Assembly: GCF_030697305.1 (NCBI RefSeq)
Contig: NZ_JAUYQL010000026.1
Location: 1-42,582, forward strand
Length of the DNA: 42,582 nt
Source: Phenylobacterium sp.
GTDB taxonomy: Bacteria > Pseudomonadota > Alphaproteobacteria > Caulobacterales > Caulobacteraceae
Direction of reading: 5' to 3'
The notes below the pieces were generated by a model that saw only the letters and a program-made list of their open reading frames with translations, searched no databases and was not told the DNA's origin. Shown here in pieces: positions 1-8,349 of the stretch (position 1 is the first letter of the stretch; every line of letters starts with the position of its first letter). A program made the translations under genes and the position numbers.

Positions 1-503
1 CCGCGCTTCAGTCGAAGCTGGTTCAGGCGCGTGCCGTAGCGCGCCAGCACCGAGAAGGTCTGCGGCGCGATCTCCGCATAGATCGGGCCCGAGTAGCCGG
101 CGATGACGTCATCGAAGGCGCGGCTGTGATCGGTCAGCAGCCGCACGAACACGTCGATCCGCCCCGTGGAGCTTTTCGGGTTGGCCCTCGCCGAGACGCC
201 GATCGGCAACGCCAGTCGCTCCTGCAGTTCGGCGATATAGACGCAACCGCGCTCCAGCACGGCGCCACGCGTCAGGTCCAGCTCGTGCATGGCGACGTCG
301 GCCATCCGCTCAGCGACGGTGCGTCCCACGCCAGGCAGGAAGGAGGCGCGCACCCGCCAGACCCGCGCGCCCAGGCGCAGGTCCAGGCTCGCCGGCTGCA
401 CCTGGTCGGCGTCGAACGGCGTCTGCGCGGTGATCGCACGCTCGCCGATCAAGGCGTCGATGGATTGGCAGGGCAGAATGCCTGCGCTCAGGGCCTTGGT
501 CAT
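1..503 (-). CDS. dcd: 2'-deoxycytidine 5'-triphosphate deaminase, N-terminal part (cut by window edge)
   Basis: Reading the minus strand from the ATG at 503-501 gives an open frame of 167 codons that runs off the left edge. It begins MTKALSAGILPCQSIDALIG and contains the family signature ANPKSSTGRIDVF followed by RLLTDHSRAFDDV and a YSGPIYAEI segment. These match the dCTP deaminase/dUTPase-like fold (COG0717), most like the long alphaproteobacterial form of about 350 residues, so roughly half is visible. The family deaminates dCTP to dUTP, feeding thymidylate synthesis in the cytoplasm. The start is divergent from metZ, with about 118 bases between the two start codons that must hold both promoters. 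The function is assigned from motifs; the C-terminal half is not in the window. Confidence 0.9.
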   Translation of the reverse strand, partial: MTKALSAGILPCQSIDALIGERAITAQTPFDADQVQPASLDLRLGARVWRVRASFLPGVGRTVAERMADVAMHELDLTRGAVLERGCVYIAELQERLALPIGVSARANPKSSTGRIDVFVRLLTDHSRAFDDVIAGYSGPIYAEIAPQTFSVLARYGTRLNQLRLKR

Positions 504-621
504 CGCCGCGACACTCGCTTCCACCCTTGAGTCTGGCAAGCGAAGGATGACCCCGCGAAGGCTTGACCGGACACCCTCAGGCGCCGTTCATGCCGCCTCC
601 ATTGAGACCAAGAGGCCCGAG

Positions 622-1806
622 ATGTCCGAAGATCCGCGCGATTGGGAAGTCGAAACCCGCCTGGTGCGCGGCGGCCTGGCGCGCAGCCCCTACGGCGAGA
701 TCAGCGAAGCGCTGTTCCTAACCCAGAGCTTCGCCTACGAGAGCGCCGGCGCGGCCGACGCCCGGTTCTCCGGCGACGAGCCCGGTTTCATCTACCAGCG
801 GTTCGGCAACCCGACGACGCAGATGTTCGAGGACCGGCTGGCGCTGCTGGAAGGCGCGGAAGCCTGCCGCGCGACGGCGTCGGGCATGGCGGCGGTGCAC
901 GCCGCGCTCACCGGGCTGCTGCGCGCCGGCGACCATCTGGTGGCGGGCCGCGCGCTGTTCGGCTCGTGCCGCTGGATCATCGCCGAATGGCTGCCGCGTT
1001 TCGGCGTAGAGACCACCTTCGTCGACGCCACCGACCTGGAAGCCTGGCGCGCCGCGGTGCGCCCCAACACCAAGGCCTTCTTCATCGAAAGCCCGGCCAA
1101 CCCGCTGCTGGAGGTGGCCTCGGTCGGCGCGGTCGCCGCGATCGCGCATGAGGCCGGCGCGCGGCTGGTGGTCGACAACGTATTCGCCACGCCGATCTTC
1201 CAGAAGCCCCTGGTGCTGGGCGCCGACATCGTCGTCTATTCCGCCACAAAGCACATCGACGGTCAGGGGCGCGTGCTGGGTGGCGCGATCCTTGGAAACG
1301 CCGAGTTCATGCAGGAGACCTATCGCGACATCCTGCGCCACACCGGCCCCGCCTTGTCGCCGTTCAACAGCTGGGTGCTGCTGAAGGGCTTGGAGACTCT
1401 GGAGCTGCGGGTTCGCCGCCAGACTGAGAACGCCGGCAAGGTCGCCGACGTGGTCGCCGATCACCGCAAGTCCTTGAAGACCGTCTATTGCGGCCGCGCC
1501 GACCACCCGCAGGCCGCAGTGATCGCTAAGCAGATGACCGGCGGCGGCAACGTGCTGGCCTTCGATCTGGGCTCGCGCGAGGCGGCCTGGCGATTCCTGG
1601 ATGCGCTACAGATCGTCGACATCTCCAACAATCTCGGCGACGCCAAATCGATGGCCACCCATCCCTCGACGACCACGCACCGCTCGTTGTCGGAAGAGGA
1701 TCGCCTGGCCATTGGCCTGACCGAGGGCTGGGTGCGGGTGAGTGTCGGCCTGGAGGGCCCGAACGACCTGATCCGCGACGTCAGCCGCGCGCTGGACGCC
1801 GCCTAG
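622..1806 (+). CDS. metZ: O-succinylhomoserine sulfhydrylase
   Basis: This 394-residue PLP enzyme belongs to the Cys/Met metabolism family. It makes homocysteine from O-succinylhomoserine and sulfide, the direct sulfhydrylation route to methionine. Visible marks are the YQRFGNPT phosphate/substrate loop near residues 58-65, Asp185 in VVDNVFATP, and the Schiff-base lysine Lys210 in SATKHIDGQGR; the HIDGQGR continuation is typical of MetZ rather than MetB or MetC. The frame stays open upstream to 289, but homology begins at the ATG at 622; an alternative ATG at 547 would add 25 residues. The stop codon overlaps the convergent hslO stop by four bases (CTAG). Divergent from dcd. Confidence 0.93.
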   Translation: MSEDPRDWEVETRLVRGGLARSPYGEISEALFLTQSFAYESAGAADARFSGDEPGFIYQRFGNPTTQMFEDRLALLEGAEACRATASGMAAVHAALTGLLRAGDHLVAGRALFGSCRWIIAEWLPRFGVETTFVDATDLEAWRAAVRPNTKAFFIESPANPLLEVASVGAVAAIAHEAGARLVVDNVFATPIFQKPLVLGADIVVYSATKHIDGQGRVLGGAILGNAEFMQETYRDILRHTGPALSPFNSWVLLKGLETLELRVRRQTENAGKVADVVADHRKSLKTVYCGRADHPQAAVIAKQMTGGGNVLAFDLGSREAAWRFLDALQIVDISNNLGDAKSMATHPSTTTHRSLSEEDRLAIGLTEGWVRVSVGLEGPNDLIRDVSRALDAA

Positions 1807-2714
1807 CCGACGGCGCTTTCCAACTCGCCCGGCTCGACGGCGTAGACCCGACTGCAGTACTCGCAGGTGACGCGGATCTTGCCGTCCGGCTCGACCATGT
1901 CGGCGCGCTCCTCGGCGGCGAACGAGCGGAGCACGCCCATGATCCGCTCCTGGGAACAGCGACACGACGCCTTCAGCGCCGTCGAGCCGAACACCCGCAC
2001 GCCGTCCTCGTGGAACAGGCGGTAGAGTAGCTGATTGGACGCCAGCAGCGGGTCGATCAGTTCGTCCTCGCCCAAGGTCTCGAACAGCGCCTGGGTGCGC
2101 GTCCAGGCCTCGGCCGTGGGGCCGCGGGCGTCGTCTTCGGCGATGTTCTGAATCAACACGCCGCCGGCCCGCCAGTGCGGACCCTCGCCGCTGTCGGCCT
2201 GCCCGACGGCCAAGCGCACGCGGGTGGGGGTCTGTTCAGACTGGGCGAAATACTGTTCGGCGCACAGGGCCAGGGTCTCGCCCTCGATCGGGGTGACGCC
2301 CTGGTAGCGCTCGGTGTCGGGCCCCTGGTCCAGGGTCATGATGAAGATCCCCTGCCCCAGCAGGCTGCGCGCGCCGGGACGAACGAAGCCCTCCTCGATC
2401 TTCGACACCGCCTCAGGATCGAAGCGACAGTAGCCGCGCAACGCGCCGCTGGCGTCATAGTCGGCGACCACGTAGCGCACCGGACCGTCGCCCTGGGCCT
2501 GGACGATCAGCCGACCGTCGAACTTCAGGCTGGACCCCACCAGGGCCGCCAGCGCGCAGGCCTCGCCCAGCAGGTTGGCGACCGGCTCAGGATAGGCGTG
2601 GCCGTTGATGATCTGGTCGACGGCGTCGCCCAGGCGCACCAGGCGCCCACGCACCGGCTCGCCTTCGATCTGGAAGGCCGCGACCAGGTCGTCGGAGAGG
2701 TTTTCTGATGACAT
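1803..2714 (-). CDS. hslO: 33 kDa redox-regulated chaperonin Hsp33
   Basis: A 303-residue Hsp33. This cytoplasmic holdase binds zinc through four cysteines when reduced and becomes active on oxidative unfolding. The zinc-switch cysteines are present as C251-x-C253 (SCRCSQERI) and C284-x2-C287 (TCEYCSRVY), so the redox switch looks intact. The N-terminal core (GRLVRLGDAVDQII, GDGPVRYVVADY) matches the family. The gene is last in an argD-argF-hslO run on the minus strand, 64 bases after argF, and ends tail to tail with metZ, sharing a CTAG stop overlap. The start is the ATG at 2714. Confidence 0.95.
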   Translation of the reverse strand: MSSENLSDDLVAAFQIEGEPVRGRLVRLGDAVDQIINGHAYPEPVANLLGEACALAALVGSSLKFDGRLIVQAQGDGPVRYVVADYDASGALRGYCRFDPEAVSKIEEGFVRPGARSLLGQGIFIMTLDQGPDTERYQGVTPIEGETLALCAEQYFAQSEQTPTRVRLAVGQADSGEGPHWRAGGVLIQNIAEDDARGPTAEAWTRTQALFETLGEDELIDPLLASNQLLYRLFHEDGVRVFGSTALKASCRCSQERIMGVLRSFAAEERADMVEPDGKIRVTCEYCSRVYAVEPGELESAVG

Positions 2715-2778
2715 GGCGCCGATATAGGGGGCCAGGCGCTGTGATGCGAGCCGGACGTTCAGCCGCAGCCGAAGCGCC

Positions 2779-3720
2779 TCAAACCTTGCCCAGGCGGTCG
2801 AAGCACCAGGCCAGCACCGACTTCTGCGCGTGGATGCGGTTCTCCGCCTCGTCCCACACCGTGCTGCGCGGGCCGTCGAAAACCTCCGCGGTGACTTCCT
2901 CGCCGCGATGGGCGGGCAGGTCGTGCATGAAGATCGCGTGCGGCGCCGCCAGCGCCATCAGGCCTGCGTCGACCTGATACGGCCCCAGCGCCGCAAGACG
3001 CGCGTCGCGGTCGGTGTCGCCCATGGACACCCAGGTGTCGGTGATCACCGCATCGGCGCCGGCCACAGCTGCGCGAGGGTCTTCGGTGACCTCCACCCGG
3101 CCCTGCCGCTCGGCGGTGCGCGCGAGGTCGACGGCGTTCGGCCCGTAGGCCGCGGGCGCGGCGATGCGAAGCTCGAAATTGAACGCCGCCGCAGCGTGGA
3201 TGAAGCTGGAGCAGACGTTGTTCCCGTCGCCCACCCAGGCCAGCACCTTGCCGTCGATCGAGCCGAAGCGCTCCTCGATGGTCAGGAAGTTGGCGAGGAT
3301 CTGGCACGGATGGCTGCGGTCGGTCAGGCCGTTGATCACCGGCACGCTGGCGACGCGGGCGAACTCCTCGACGTCCTCGTGGCTGTTGGCGCGGATCATC
3401 ACCGCATCGACCATGCGCGAGAGCACCATGGCGGTGTCGGCGACCGTCTCGCCGCGCCCCAATTGCATGTCCGCGGCCGTGGAGATGATCACGTCGCCGC
3501 CGAGCTGGCGCATCGCCGCGTCGAACGAGAAGCGGGTGCGGGTCGAGTTCTTCTGGAAGATCATCGCCAGCGTCCGCTCAGCGCCAGGCGCGTCAGCATC
3601 CACGCGCCCCTGCGGCCAGCCCTTGCGCGCAGCCTTGCGGGCCCGCGCATCATCCAGGATAGCGCGCAGGTCGGACGGCGCGAGCCGCCACAGATCGATG
3701 AAGTGCCTCGGCTCCGCCAT
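2779..3720 (-). CDS. argF: Ornithine carbamoyltransferase with HDLP variant
   Basis: A 313-residue transcarbamylase that converts ornithine and carbamoyl phosphate to citrulline in arginine synthesis. The carbamoyl-phosphate loop S-T-R-T-R is at residues 59-63, HPCQ at 137-140, and the ornithine-loop motif DTWVSMG at 228-234. The usual HCLP motif reads HDLP: the codon at 2922-2920 encodes Asp267 where Cys normally contacts ornithine. The rest of the motif (PAHRGEEV) and the C-terminus ([15 protein letters not shown]) are normal. The frame can also start at a TTG at 3729 overlapping the argD stop (TTGA); I prefer the ATG at 3720. Both arrangements imply coupling with argD. Confidence 0.92.
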   Translation of the reverse strand: MAEPRHFIDLWRLAPSDLRAILDDARARKAARKGWPQGRVDADAPGAERTLAMIFQKNSTRTRFSFDAAMRQLGGDVIISTAADMQLGRGETVADTAMVLSRMVDAVMIRANSHEDVEEFARVASVPVINGLTDRSHPCQILANFLTIEERFGSIDGKVLAWVGDGNNVCSSFIHAAAAFNFELRIAAPAAYGPNAVDLARTAERQGRVEVTEDPRAAVAGADAVITDTWVSMGDTDRDARLAALGPYQVDAGLMALAAPHAIFMHDLPAHRGEEVTAEVFDGPRSTVWDEAENRIHAQKSVLAWCFDRLGKV

Positions 3721-3725
3721 CGGCT

Positions 3726-4943
3726 TCAAGCGGCCGCCTTGGCGTGCGCCTGGGCGGCCTGACAGGCGCGCTCCAGCCGGGCGATGGCGTCGCTGGCTTC
3801 CTCGGTGGTGATGATCAGGGGCGGAAGCAGCCGCACGCAGTTGTCGCCGCCGCCGGCCACCAACAGGTGCTGGTCGCGGGCGTGCTGCATGAACTCGCGG
3901 TTCGGCGTGGCGAGCTTGATGCCGATCAGCAAGCCCTTGCCGCGGATGTCGAGGACCACGTCGGGGTAGCGGTCCTTCAGACCTTCCAGCTGTTGAACGA
4001 AATAGCCCGCGACGTCGCGCACGTGGGCCAGCAGCTCCGGCCTAGTCAGCTCCTCGAACGCCGCCAGCCCGACCGCCATCGCCAGCGGGTTGCCGCCGTA
4101 GGTGGAGCCATGCGAGCCGAACGCCATGCCGCTCCCGGCCTCGGCGGTGGCCAGGCACGCGCCCACCGGGAAGCCGCCGCCCAGAGCCTTGGCGATGCAC
4201 ATGATGTCCGGCTCAGCGCCGTCCGCCCACTCGTAGGCGAACAGCTTGCCGGTGCGCGAGAGGCCGCACTGGATCTCGTCGTAGATCAGCAGAGCGCCGG
4301 CCTCGTCGCAGATCGCGCGCAGTTCACGCAGCGCCTCGGGCGAGAGCGAGCGAGCGCCGCCCTCGCCCTGCACGGGCTCGATGATGATCGCCGCCGTCGT
4401 CGGGCCGACCGCGGCGCGGAGGGCGTCCATGTCGCCGAACGGCAGTTGCAGGAAGCCGGGCATGCGGGGGCCGAACCCCTCCAGGTAGCTCGCGTTGCCC
4501 GAGGCGTTGACCGCCGCCAGGCTGCGGCCGTGGAACGAGCCGTCGAAACCGATGATGTCGACCCGATCGACGTCGCCCTTGGCCCAATGGTACTTGCGCG
4601 CGGTCTTGATCGCGCATTCCACCGCCTCGGTGCCCGAGTTGGTGAAGAACACCACGTCGGCGAAGGTGGCGTCGGTCAGGCGCTTGGCCAGCGCCTCCTG
4701 CCCTGGGATCGTGAAGATGTTGGACACGTGCCACAGCTTTTCGGCCTGGTCCTTGAGCACCTGCACCAGCTTGGGATTGGCGTGGCCGAGCGCGTTCACC
4801 GCGATACCGGCCAGGCAATCGAGGTACTGCTCACCGTCGGTGGTGTAGAGGTGCACGCCCTCGCCGCGCTCGAAGTTCAGCGGCGTTCGGCTGTAGACGC
4901 CCAGCAGATGATCGGGCGGAACGGGCGCGGCTGACTCGGTCAC
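3726..4943 (-). CDS. argD: Acetylornithine aminotransferase (class III PLP aminotransferase)
   Basis: A 405-residue class III aminotransferase of arginine synthesis, converting N-acetylglutamate semialdehyde to N-acetylornithine; ArgD enzymes often also serve lysine synthesis as succinyl-DAP aminotransferase. Marks: [15 protein letters not shown] (PLP phosphate binding), [20 protein letters not shown] with the PLP-ring Asp, and the Schiff-base Lys252 in [15 protein letters not shown] chose the GTG at 4943: a clear GGAGGG lies seven bases upstream and the protein then begins as family members do. The longer open frame to 5036 would prepend a low-complexity 31-residue leader. It is directly followed by argF; an inverted repeat sits in its leader at 4970-4990. 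Confidence 0.93.
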   Translation of the reverse strand: MTESAAPVPPDHLLGVYSRTPLNFERGEGVHLYTTDGEQYLDCLAGIAVNALGHANPKLVQVLKDQAEKLWHVSNIFTIPGQEALAKRLTDATFADVVFFTNSGTEAVECAIKTARKYHWAKGDVDRVDIIGFDGSFHGRSLAAVNASGNASYLEGFGPRMPGFLQLPFGDMDALRAAVGPTTAAIIIEPVQGEGGARSLSPEALRELRAICDEAGALLIYDEIQCGLSRTGKLFAYEWADGAEPDIMCIAKALGGGFPVGACLATAEAGSGMAFGSHGSTYGGNPLAMAVGLAAFEELTRPELLAHVRDVAGYFVQQLEGLKDRYPDVVLDIRGKGLLIGIKLATPNREFMQHARDQHLLVAGGGDNCVRLLPPLIITTEEASDAIARLERACQAAQAHAKAAA

Positions 4944-4969
4944 GGAGAGGCCCTCCAATAGCGAAACAT

Positions 4970-4990
4970 CCCCGCCGCGTCGCGGCGGGG
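4970..4990 (-). promoter_or_regulatory. Perfect 10-bp inverted repeat in the argD leader
   Basis: Bases 4970-4979 (CCCCGCCGCG) are the exact reverse complement of 4981-4990, with a single base between. In RNA this gives a very stable GC hairpin, with a practical loop of three to five bases, about 12 bases upstream of the argD Shine-Dalgarno site. Only a weak U-rich stretch follows on the minus strand, so it could be a weak terminator of the upstream permease transcript, an attenuator, or an operator. The structure is seen; the role is not known. Confidence 0.5.
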
Positions 4991-5058
4991 ACCCGAAAAG
5001 GCGGCGACTTTTCTGCCCCTGACCGGGGTCTGTCAATCGCGCGGTCTGCAGTGCGGTC

Positions 5059-5877
5059 TCAGGTCTTGATCTTGTAGCCCGTCTCGAACATCCACAGGCT
5101 GACGCAGGCGCAGAACACCATCAGCCCTGCGGTCATCCCCACACCCGCAACGAGCGAACCTTCCGCATGGCCGCTGAAGCCATAGCGGAAGCCGTCGATC
5201 AGATAGAAGAACGGGTTGTAGTGACTGGCCGTGCGGAACGGCTCCGGCAGCCTCTCGACCAGATAGAAGGTGCCCGACAGGAAGGTCATCGGCATGACGA
5301 TGAAGTTGGTGACCACCGCCATATGGTCGAACTTCTCCGACCACAGGCCCGCCATGATGCCCAGCAGCGACAGGATCATCGCCGCCCCGCCGCCGAAGTA
5401 GAGGATCGCCCAGGGGTGCGCGATAGGCAGCCGTGTGAACGGCAGCACCGCCATCCAAGTGACTGCGCCCACCAGCACGCCGCGCGTGGCGCCACCCAGG
5501 GAGAACGCCGCCACATGCTCCAGCGGCGTCAGCGGCGGCGTCAGGAAATCGCCCATCAAACCGTTCATCTTGGATTGCAGCAGGCTGGACGACGAGTTGG
5601 CGAAGGCGTTGTTGAGGATCGACATCATGATCAAGCCGGGCGCCACGAAGGTGGAGAACGGCGTGCCATGCACCGGCGGCCGAGCGCCCTGGGCGGCGAC
5701 CACGAACACCATCATGTAGAGCAGCGCCGTGACCACGGGCGCGGCCAGCGTCTGTGCGCCCACCTTCCAGAATCGGCGCACCTCACGCATGTACAGCGTG
5801 CGGAACCCAGCCCAGTTGATCCCGTGGTAGTCGCGCGGAACGGGAGGGACCGCGGCTTCGACCGGCTCGTGCTTCAT
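5059..5877 (-). CDS. ABC-2 type transporter permease
   Basis: A 272-residue integral membrane protein with about six hydrophobic segments, for example TLAAPVVTALLYMMVFVVA near residue 45 and VAGVGMTAGLMVFCACVSL near the C-terminus. The fold and the MSILNNAFANSSSSLLQSK segment match the ABC-2 (YadH/NodJ-like) permease family, which exports drugs, polysaccharides or lipids with a separate ATPase. No ATPase gene is adjacent in this window, so the partner must lie elsewhere. It precedes argD on the same strand with a gap of about 115 bases that contains a strong hairpin. The substrate cannot be inferred from sequence alone. Confidence 0.88.
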   Translation of the reverse strand: MKHEPVEAAVPPVPRDYHGINWAGFRTLYMREVRRFWKVGAQTLAAPVVTALLYMMVFVVAAQGARPPVHGTPFSTFVAPGLIMMSILNNAFANSSSSLLQSKMNGLMGDFLTPPLTPLEHVAAFSLGGATRGVLVGAVTWMAVLPFTRLPIAHPWAILYFGGGAAMILSLLGIMAGLWSEKFDHMAVVTNFIVMPMTFLSGTFYLVERLPEPFRTASHYNPFFYLIDGFRYGFSGHAEGSLVAGVGMTAGLMVFCACVSLWMFETGYKIKT

Positions 5878-5970
5878 GGCTGTCTGAATGCCCCCAATCG
5901 GGCGCCGGCCGCAAGGGTGCGGCGCACTGACGCTATATGTAGTTCCTGTGGACGAAGAGCGGGGCGCCTA

Positions 5971-5998
5971 TTGTGGCTGTTAAGCGTTTGGTTACGAT
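5971..5998 (+). promoter_or_regulatory. Candidate gcrA promoter with CtrA-like half sites
   Basis: A TTGTGG at 5971-5976 and a TACGAT at 5993-5998, 16 bases apart, form a plausible -35/-10 pair about 100 bases upstream of gcrA. A TTAA (5980-5983) and a TTAC (5992-5995) separated by eight bases resemble, but do not match, the CtrA box TTAA-N7-TTAA. A TGTGGACGA at 5947-5955 is 7/9 to a DnaA box. In Caulobacter gcrA is controlled by DnaA and CtrA; here this is inference from imperfect motifs. Confidence 0.3.
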
Positions 5999-6101
5999 AT
6001 CTGGTGGCTGCTGGCAGGTGGAAGCCTGAGGCGGCACAAGATGTTGATCCCCATGAGGCGTGCGGGCGCTGCGGGGGTCGATCAACGCGGTGGAGGCGAA
6101 G

Positions 6102-6611
6102 ATGGGTTGGACAGATGAGCGCGTCGATACGCTTAAGCGGCTCTGGCAGGACGGCTTGTCCGCGAGCCAGATCGCCAAGCAGCTCGGCGGGGTGACCCGC
6201 AACGCAGTGATCGGCAAGGTTCACCGCCTGGGGCTCTCGGGGCGCGCGACGCCTTCGAAGCCTGCACGGCCAGCCTTCAAGCCACCCAGAGCCCAGCGTC
6301 CGGCCGCGCAAGCGCCGTCGCAGCCGCGCCGCATCGCCGAACAGGTCACCGCCCAGGCCCCTGCGCCCATGCCGTTACCCGTGCGGGTGATCGACGAGGC
6401 TCCGGGTTCGGCCACCGTGCTGACGCTCGGCGCGCACATGTGCAAATGGCCGATCGGCGATCCGTCGTCGGACAATTTCACCTTCTGCGGCCGTCGCCAG
6501 ACCGACGGCCCTTATTGCGGCGAACACGCCAGCGTCGCCTACCAGCCGGCGCAATCGCGCAAGCGTTCCGGCCCCAACGACCTCGCCCGGTCGCTGCGCC
6601 GCTACATCTGA
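6102..6611 (+). CDS. gcrA: GcrA cell cycle regulator
   Basis: A 169-residue GcrA. It starts MGWTDERVDTLKRLWQDG, followed by the N-terminal helix-turn-helix (SASQIAKQLGGVTRNAVIGK), a proline/alanine-rich linker, and a C-terminal sigma70-interacting domain with CKWPIGDP and YCGEHASVAY. GcrA binds sigma70 holoenzyme and activates promoters carrying CcrM-methylated GANTC sites, controlling S-phase genes. I place the start at the ATG at 6102, preceded by GGAGG six bases upstream, not at the earlier in-frame codon at 6060. Length and motifs are normal. Its presence restricts the organism to Alphaproteobacteria and supports Caulobacterales. Confidence 0.96.
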   Translation: MGWTDERVDTLKRLWQDGLSASQIAKQLGGVTRNAVIGKVHRLGLSGRATPSKPARPAFKPPRAQRPAAQAPSQPRRIAEQVTAQAPAPMPLPVRVIDEAPGSATVLTLGAHMCKWPIGDPSSDNFTFCGRRQTDGPYCGEHASVAYQPAQSRKRSGPNDLARSLRRYI

Positions 6612-6659
6612 CGACCGCGCAGGTTGGGCGGCGACTCGCAAATCGCCTATGTTGAGGCC

Positions 6660-8102
6660 ATGAGCGACGTCGCCGCCGACCCGCAGTCCAACGTCCAGGC
6701 CTATTCGGTCTCGGAGCTGGCGTTCGCGCTGAAGCGCACGCTGGAGGACGCCTACGGCTTCGTGCGTCTGCGCGGAGAGATCTCCAAGGTCACCCACCAC
6801 TCCAACGGCCACGTCTACCTCACGCTCAAGGACGAGCGCGCGGCGATCGACGGCGTCGTCTGGAAAGGTTCGGTGCGCGGCCTGGGCGTGCGCCCTGAGC
6901 AGGGCCTCGAGGTCATCGTCACCGGCAAGATCACCGCCTACCCGGCCGGATCGCGCTATCAGATCGTCATCGAGACCATGGAGGCGGCCGGCGTCGGCGC
7001 GCTGCTGGCCCAGCTTGAGCGCCTGAAGGCGCGGCTGAGCGCCGAGGGCCTGTTCGAAACCTCGCGAAAACGTCCCCTGCCCTCGACGCCGGCGATCGTG
7101 GGCGTCATCACCAGCCCCACCGGCGCAGTGATCCGCGATATCCTGCACCGGATCCGCGAACGCTGGCCCTGCCGGGTGATCGTCTGGCCGGTGGTGGTCC
7201 AGGGCGAGCAGGCCGCGGCCCAGGTCCGGGCGGCGATCGAAGGCTTCTGCGCCATGGATGCGAACTCCGGCGTGCGCCCTGACGTGCTGATCGTGGCGCG
7301 CGGCGGCGGGTCGGTGGAGGACCTCTGGGCGTTCAACGACGAGGCGCTGGCTCGCGCCGTGGTCGCCGCGGACATCCCGCTGATCAGCGCCGTCGGCCAC
7401 GAGACCGACACCACTCTGATCGACTTCGTCTCCGATCGTCGCGCGCCGACGCCGACGGGCGCGGCCGAGATGGCGACGCCGGTGCTGGCGGAACTGCGAG
7501 CCGCCGTGGCCGACCTCGGCGCACGGATGCATCGCTGCGGCGGCCGGGTGCTGGAGGATCGCCGCACAAGGGTCACGGCGGCTGGCCGCAGCCTCACGCG
7601 CGCCCTGGACCAGGTGGAGTTCGCCGCCCAGCGCTTCAACCTCGCCGCCAGCCGCCTGGCGGCCGGCCTGGAGAAGAACGCCACCGCCCACGAGCACGCC
7701 CTGACACGGGTGGCCGCGCGGCTTAGCCCGCTGCTGCTCCAGCGTCCGCAGCGTGTCCAGCAGGAGCGGCTGGACAGGTTGGCCGTGCGCCTGACGCCTG
7801 CGTTCCAGCGCGGCCTCGCGCGGACCACCGAGCGGCTGGCCGGCCTCGGCAAGCTCCACGCCGCGGTGAACCCCGACCTGCCGATGCAGCGCGGCTTCGC
7901 CCGCGTCCATCGCGCCGACGGCGGCCTGGTGCGCTCCGGCGCATCGCTGGCGTCGGGCGAGGCCGTGCGCCTGGTGTTCAGCGACACCGCCCGCGACGCG
8001 GTGATCGACGCCGACACGACCGTGCCTGTCGCTGCGGTCGCACGGACGCAACGCCCGCCTGCGCGGCCGAAGGGCGCAGCGGATCAGGGCGACCTGTTCT
8101 GA
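6660..8102 (+). CDS. xseA: Exodeoxyribonuclease VII large subunit
   Basis: A 480-residue XseA. With XseB it degrades single-stranded DNA in both directions. The N-terminal OB-fold domain ([28 protein letters not shown]...HVYLTLKD) is followed by the catalytic domain with [33 protein letters not shown] and [29 protein letters not shown], then a coiled-coil-rich C-terminal part. The start is the ATG at 6660, 48 bases after gcrA; the in-frame codon at 6624 lacks homology. A GACTC (CcrM-type GANTC) site lies at 6633-6637 in the spacer, so GcrA/CcrM control is possible. No xseB is in the window. Confidence 0.95.
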   Translation: MSDVAADPQSNVQAYSVSELAFALKRTLEDAYGFVRLRGEISKVTHHSNGHVYLTLKDERAAIDGVVWKGSVRGLGVRPEQGLEVIVTGKITAYPAGSRYQIVIETMEAAGVGALLAQLERLKARLSAEGLFETSRKRPLPSTPAIVGVITSPTGAVIRDILHRIRERWPCRVIVWPVVVQGEQAAAQVRAAIEGFCAMDANSGVRPDVLIVARGGGSVEDLWAFNDEALARAVVAADIPLISAVGHETDTTLIDFVSDRRAPTPTGAAEMATPVLAELRAAVADLGARMHRCGGRVLEDRRTRVTAAGRSLTRALDQVEFAAQRFNLAASRLAAGLEKNATAHEHALTRVAARLSPLLLQRPQRVQQERLDRLAVRLTPAFQRGLARTTERLAGLGKLHAAVNPDLPMQRGFARVHRADGGLVRSGASLASGEAVRLVFSDTARDAVIDADTTVPVAAVARTQRPPARPKGAADQGDLF

Positions 8103-8130
8103 TCGGCCTTGGCGCGCTACATTGGCGCGG

Positions 8131-8349
8131 ATGAATGCACATGACCGCGATTTCGCGGGCGCCGATCTGGCGACCCTGCACTACGGCGACGGCGAGTTCG
8201 CCGTCCTGAAGCCTGGCCGTTTCGTCCGCTGCGCGGTGAGCGGCGCGATGATCCCGCTGGACGCTTTGCGCTACTGGAGCCCTGTGCTGCAGGAAGCCTA
8301 TGCCGGTCCCGCCGAGGCCCTGGCCCGGTGGAAAGAGACCAACCCCTGA
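8131..8349 (+). CDS. DUF2093 domain-containing small protein
   Basis: A 72-residue protein starting MNAHDRDFAGADLATLHYGD. The stretch FAVLKPGRFVRCAVSGAMIPLDALRYWSPVLQEAY is the DUF2093 pattern, known only as a conserved alphaproteobacterial family of unknown function, usually next to xseA. The ATG at 8131 is favoured over an in-frame TTG nine bases earlier. It lies 28 bases after xseA and is probably co-transcribed. Its last 52 bases overlap the 3' end of the convergent glycosyltransferase gene. Confidence 0.85.
   Translation: MNAHDRDFAGADLATLHYGDGEFAVLKPGRFVRCAVSGAMIPLDALRYWSPVLQEAYAGPAEALARWKETNP

Noticed and set aside
5980-5995. CtrA full site upstream of gcrA
   Set aside because: The two halves are TTAA and TTAC separated by eight bases rather than seven, so it does not meet the consensus; kept only as a weak hint.
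6375-8051. 558-codon minus-strand frame over gcrA and xseA
   Set aside because: It crosses two well-supported plus-strand genes and has no recognisable motif; typical of third-position GC shadowing.
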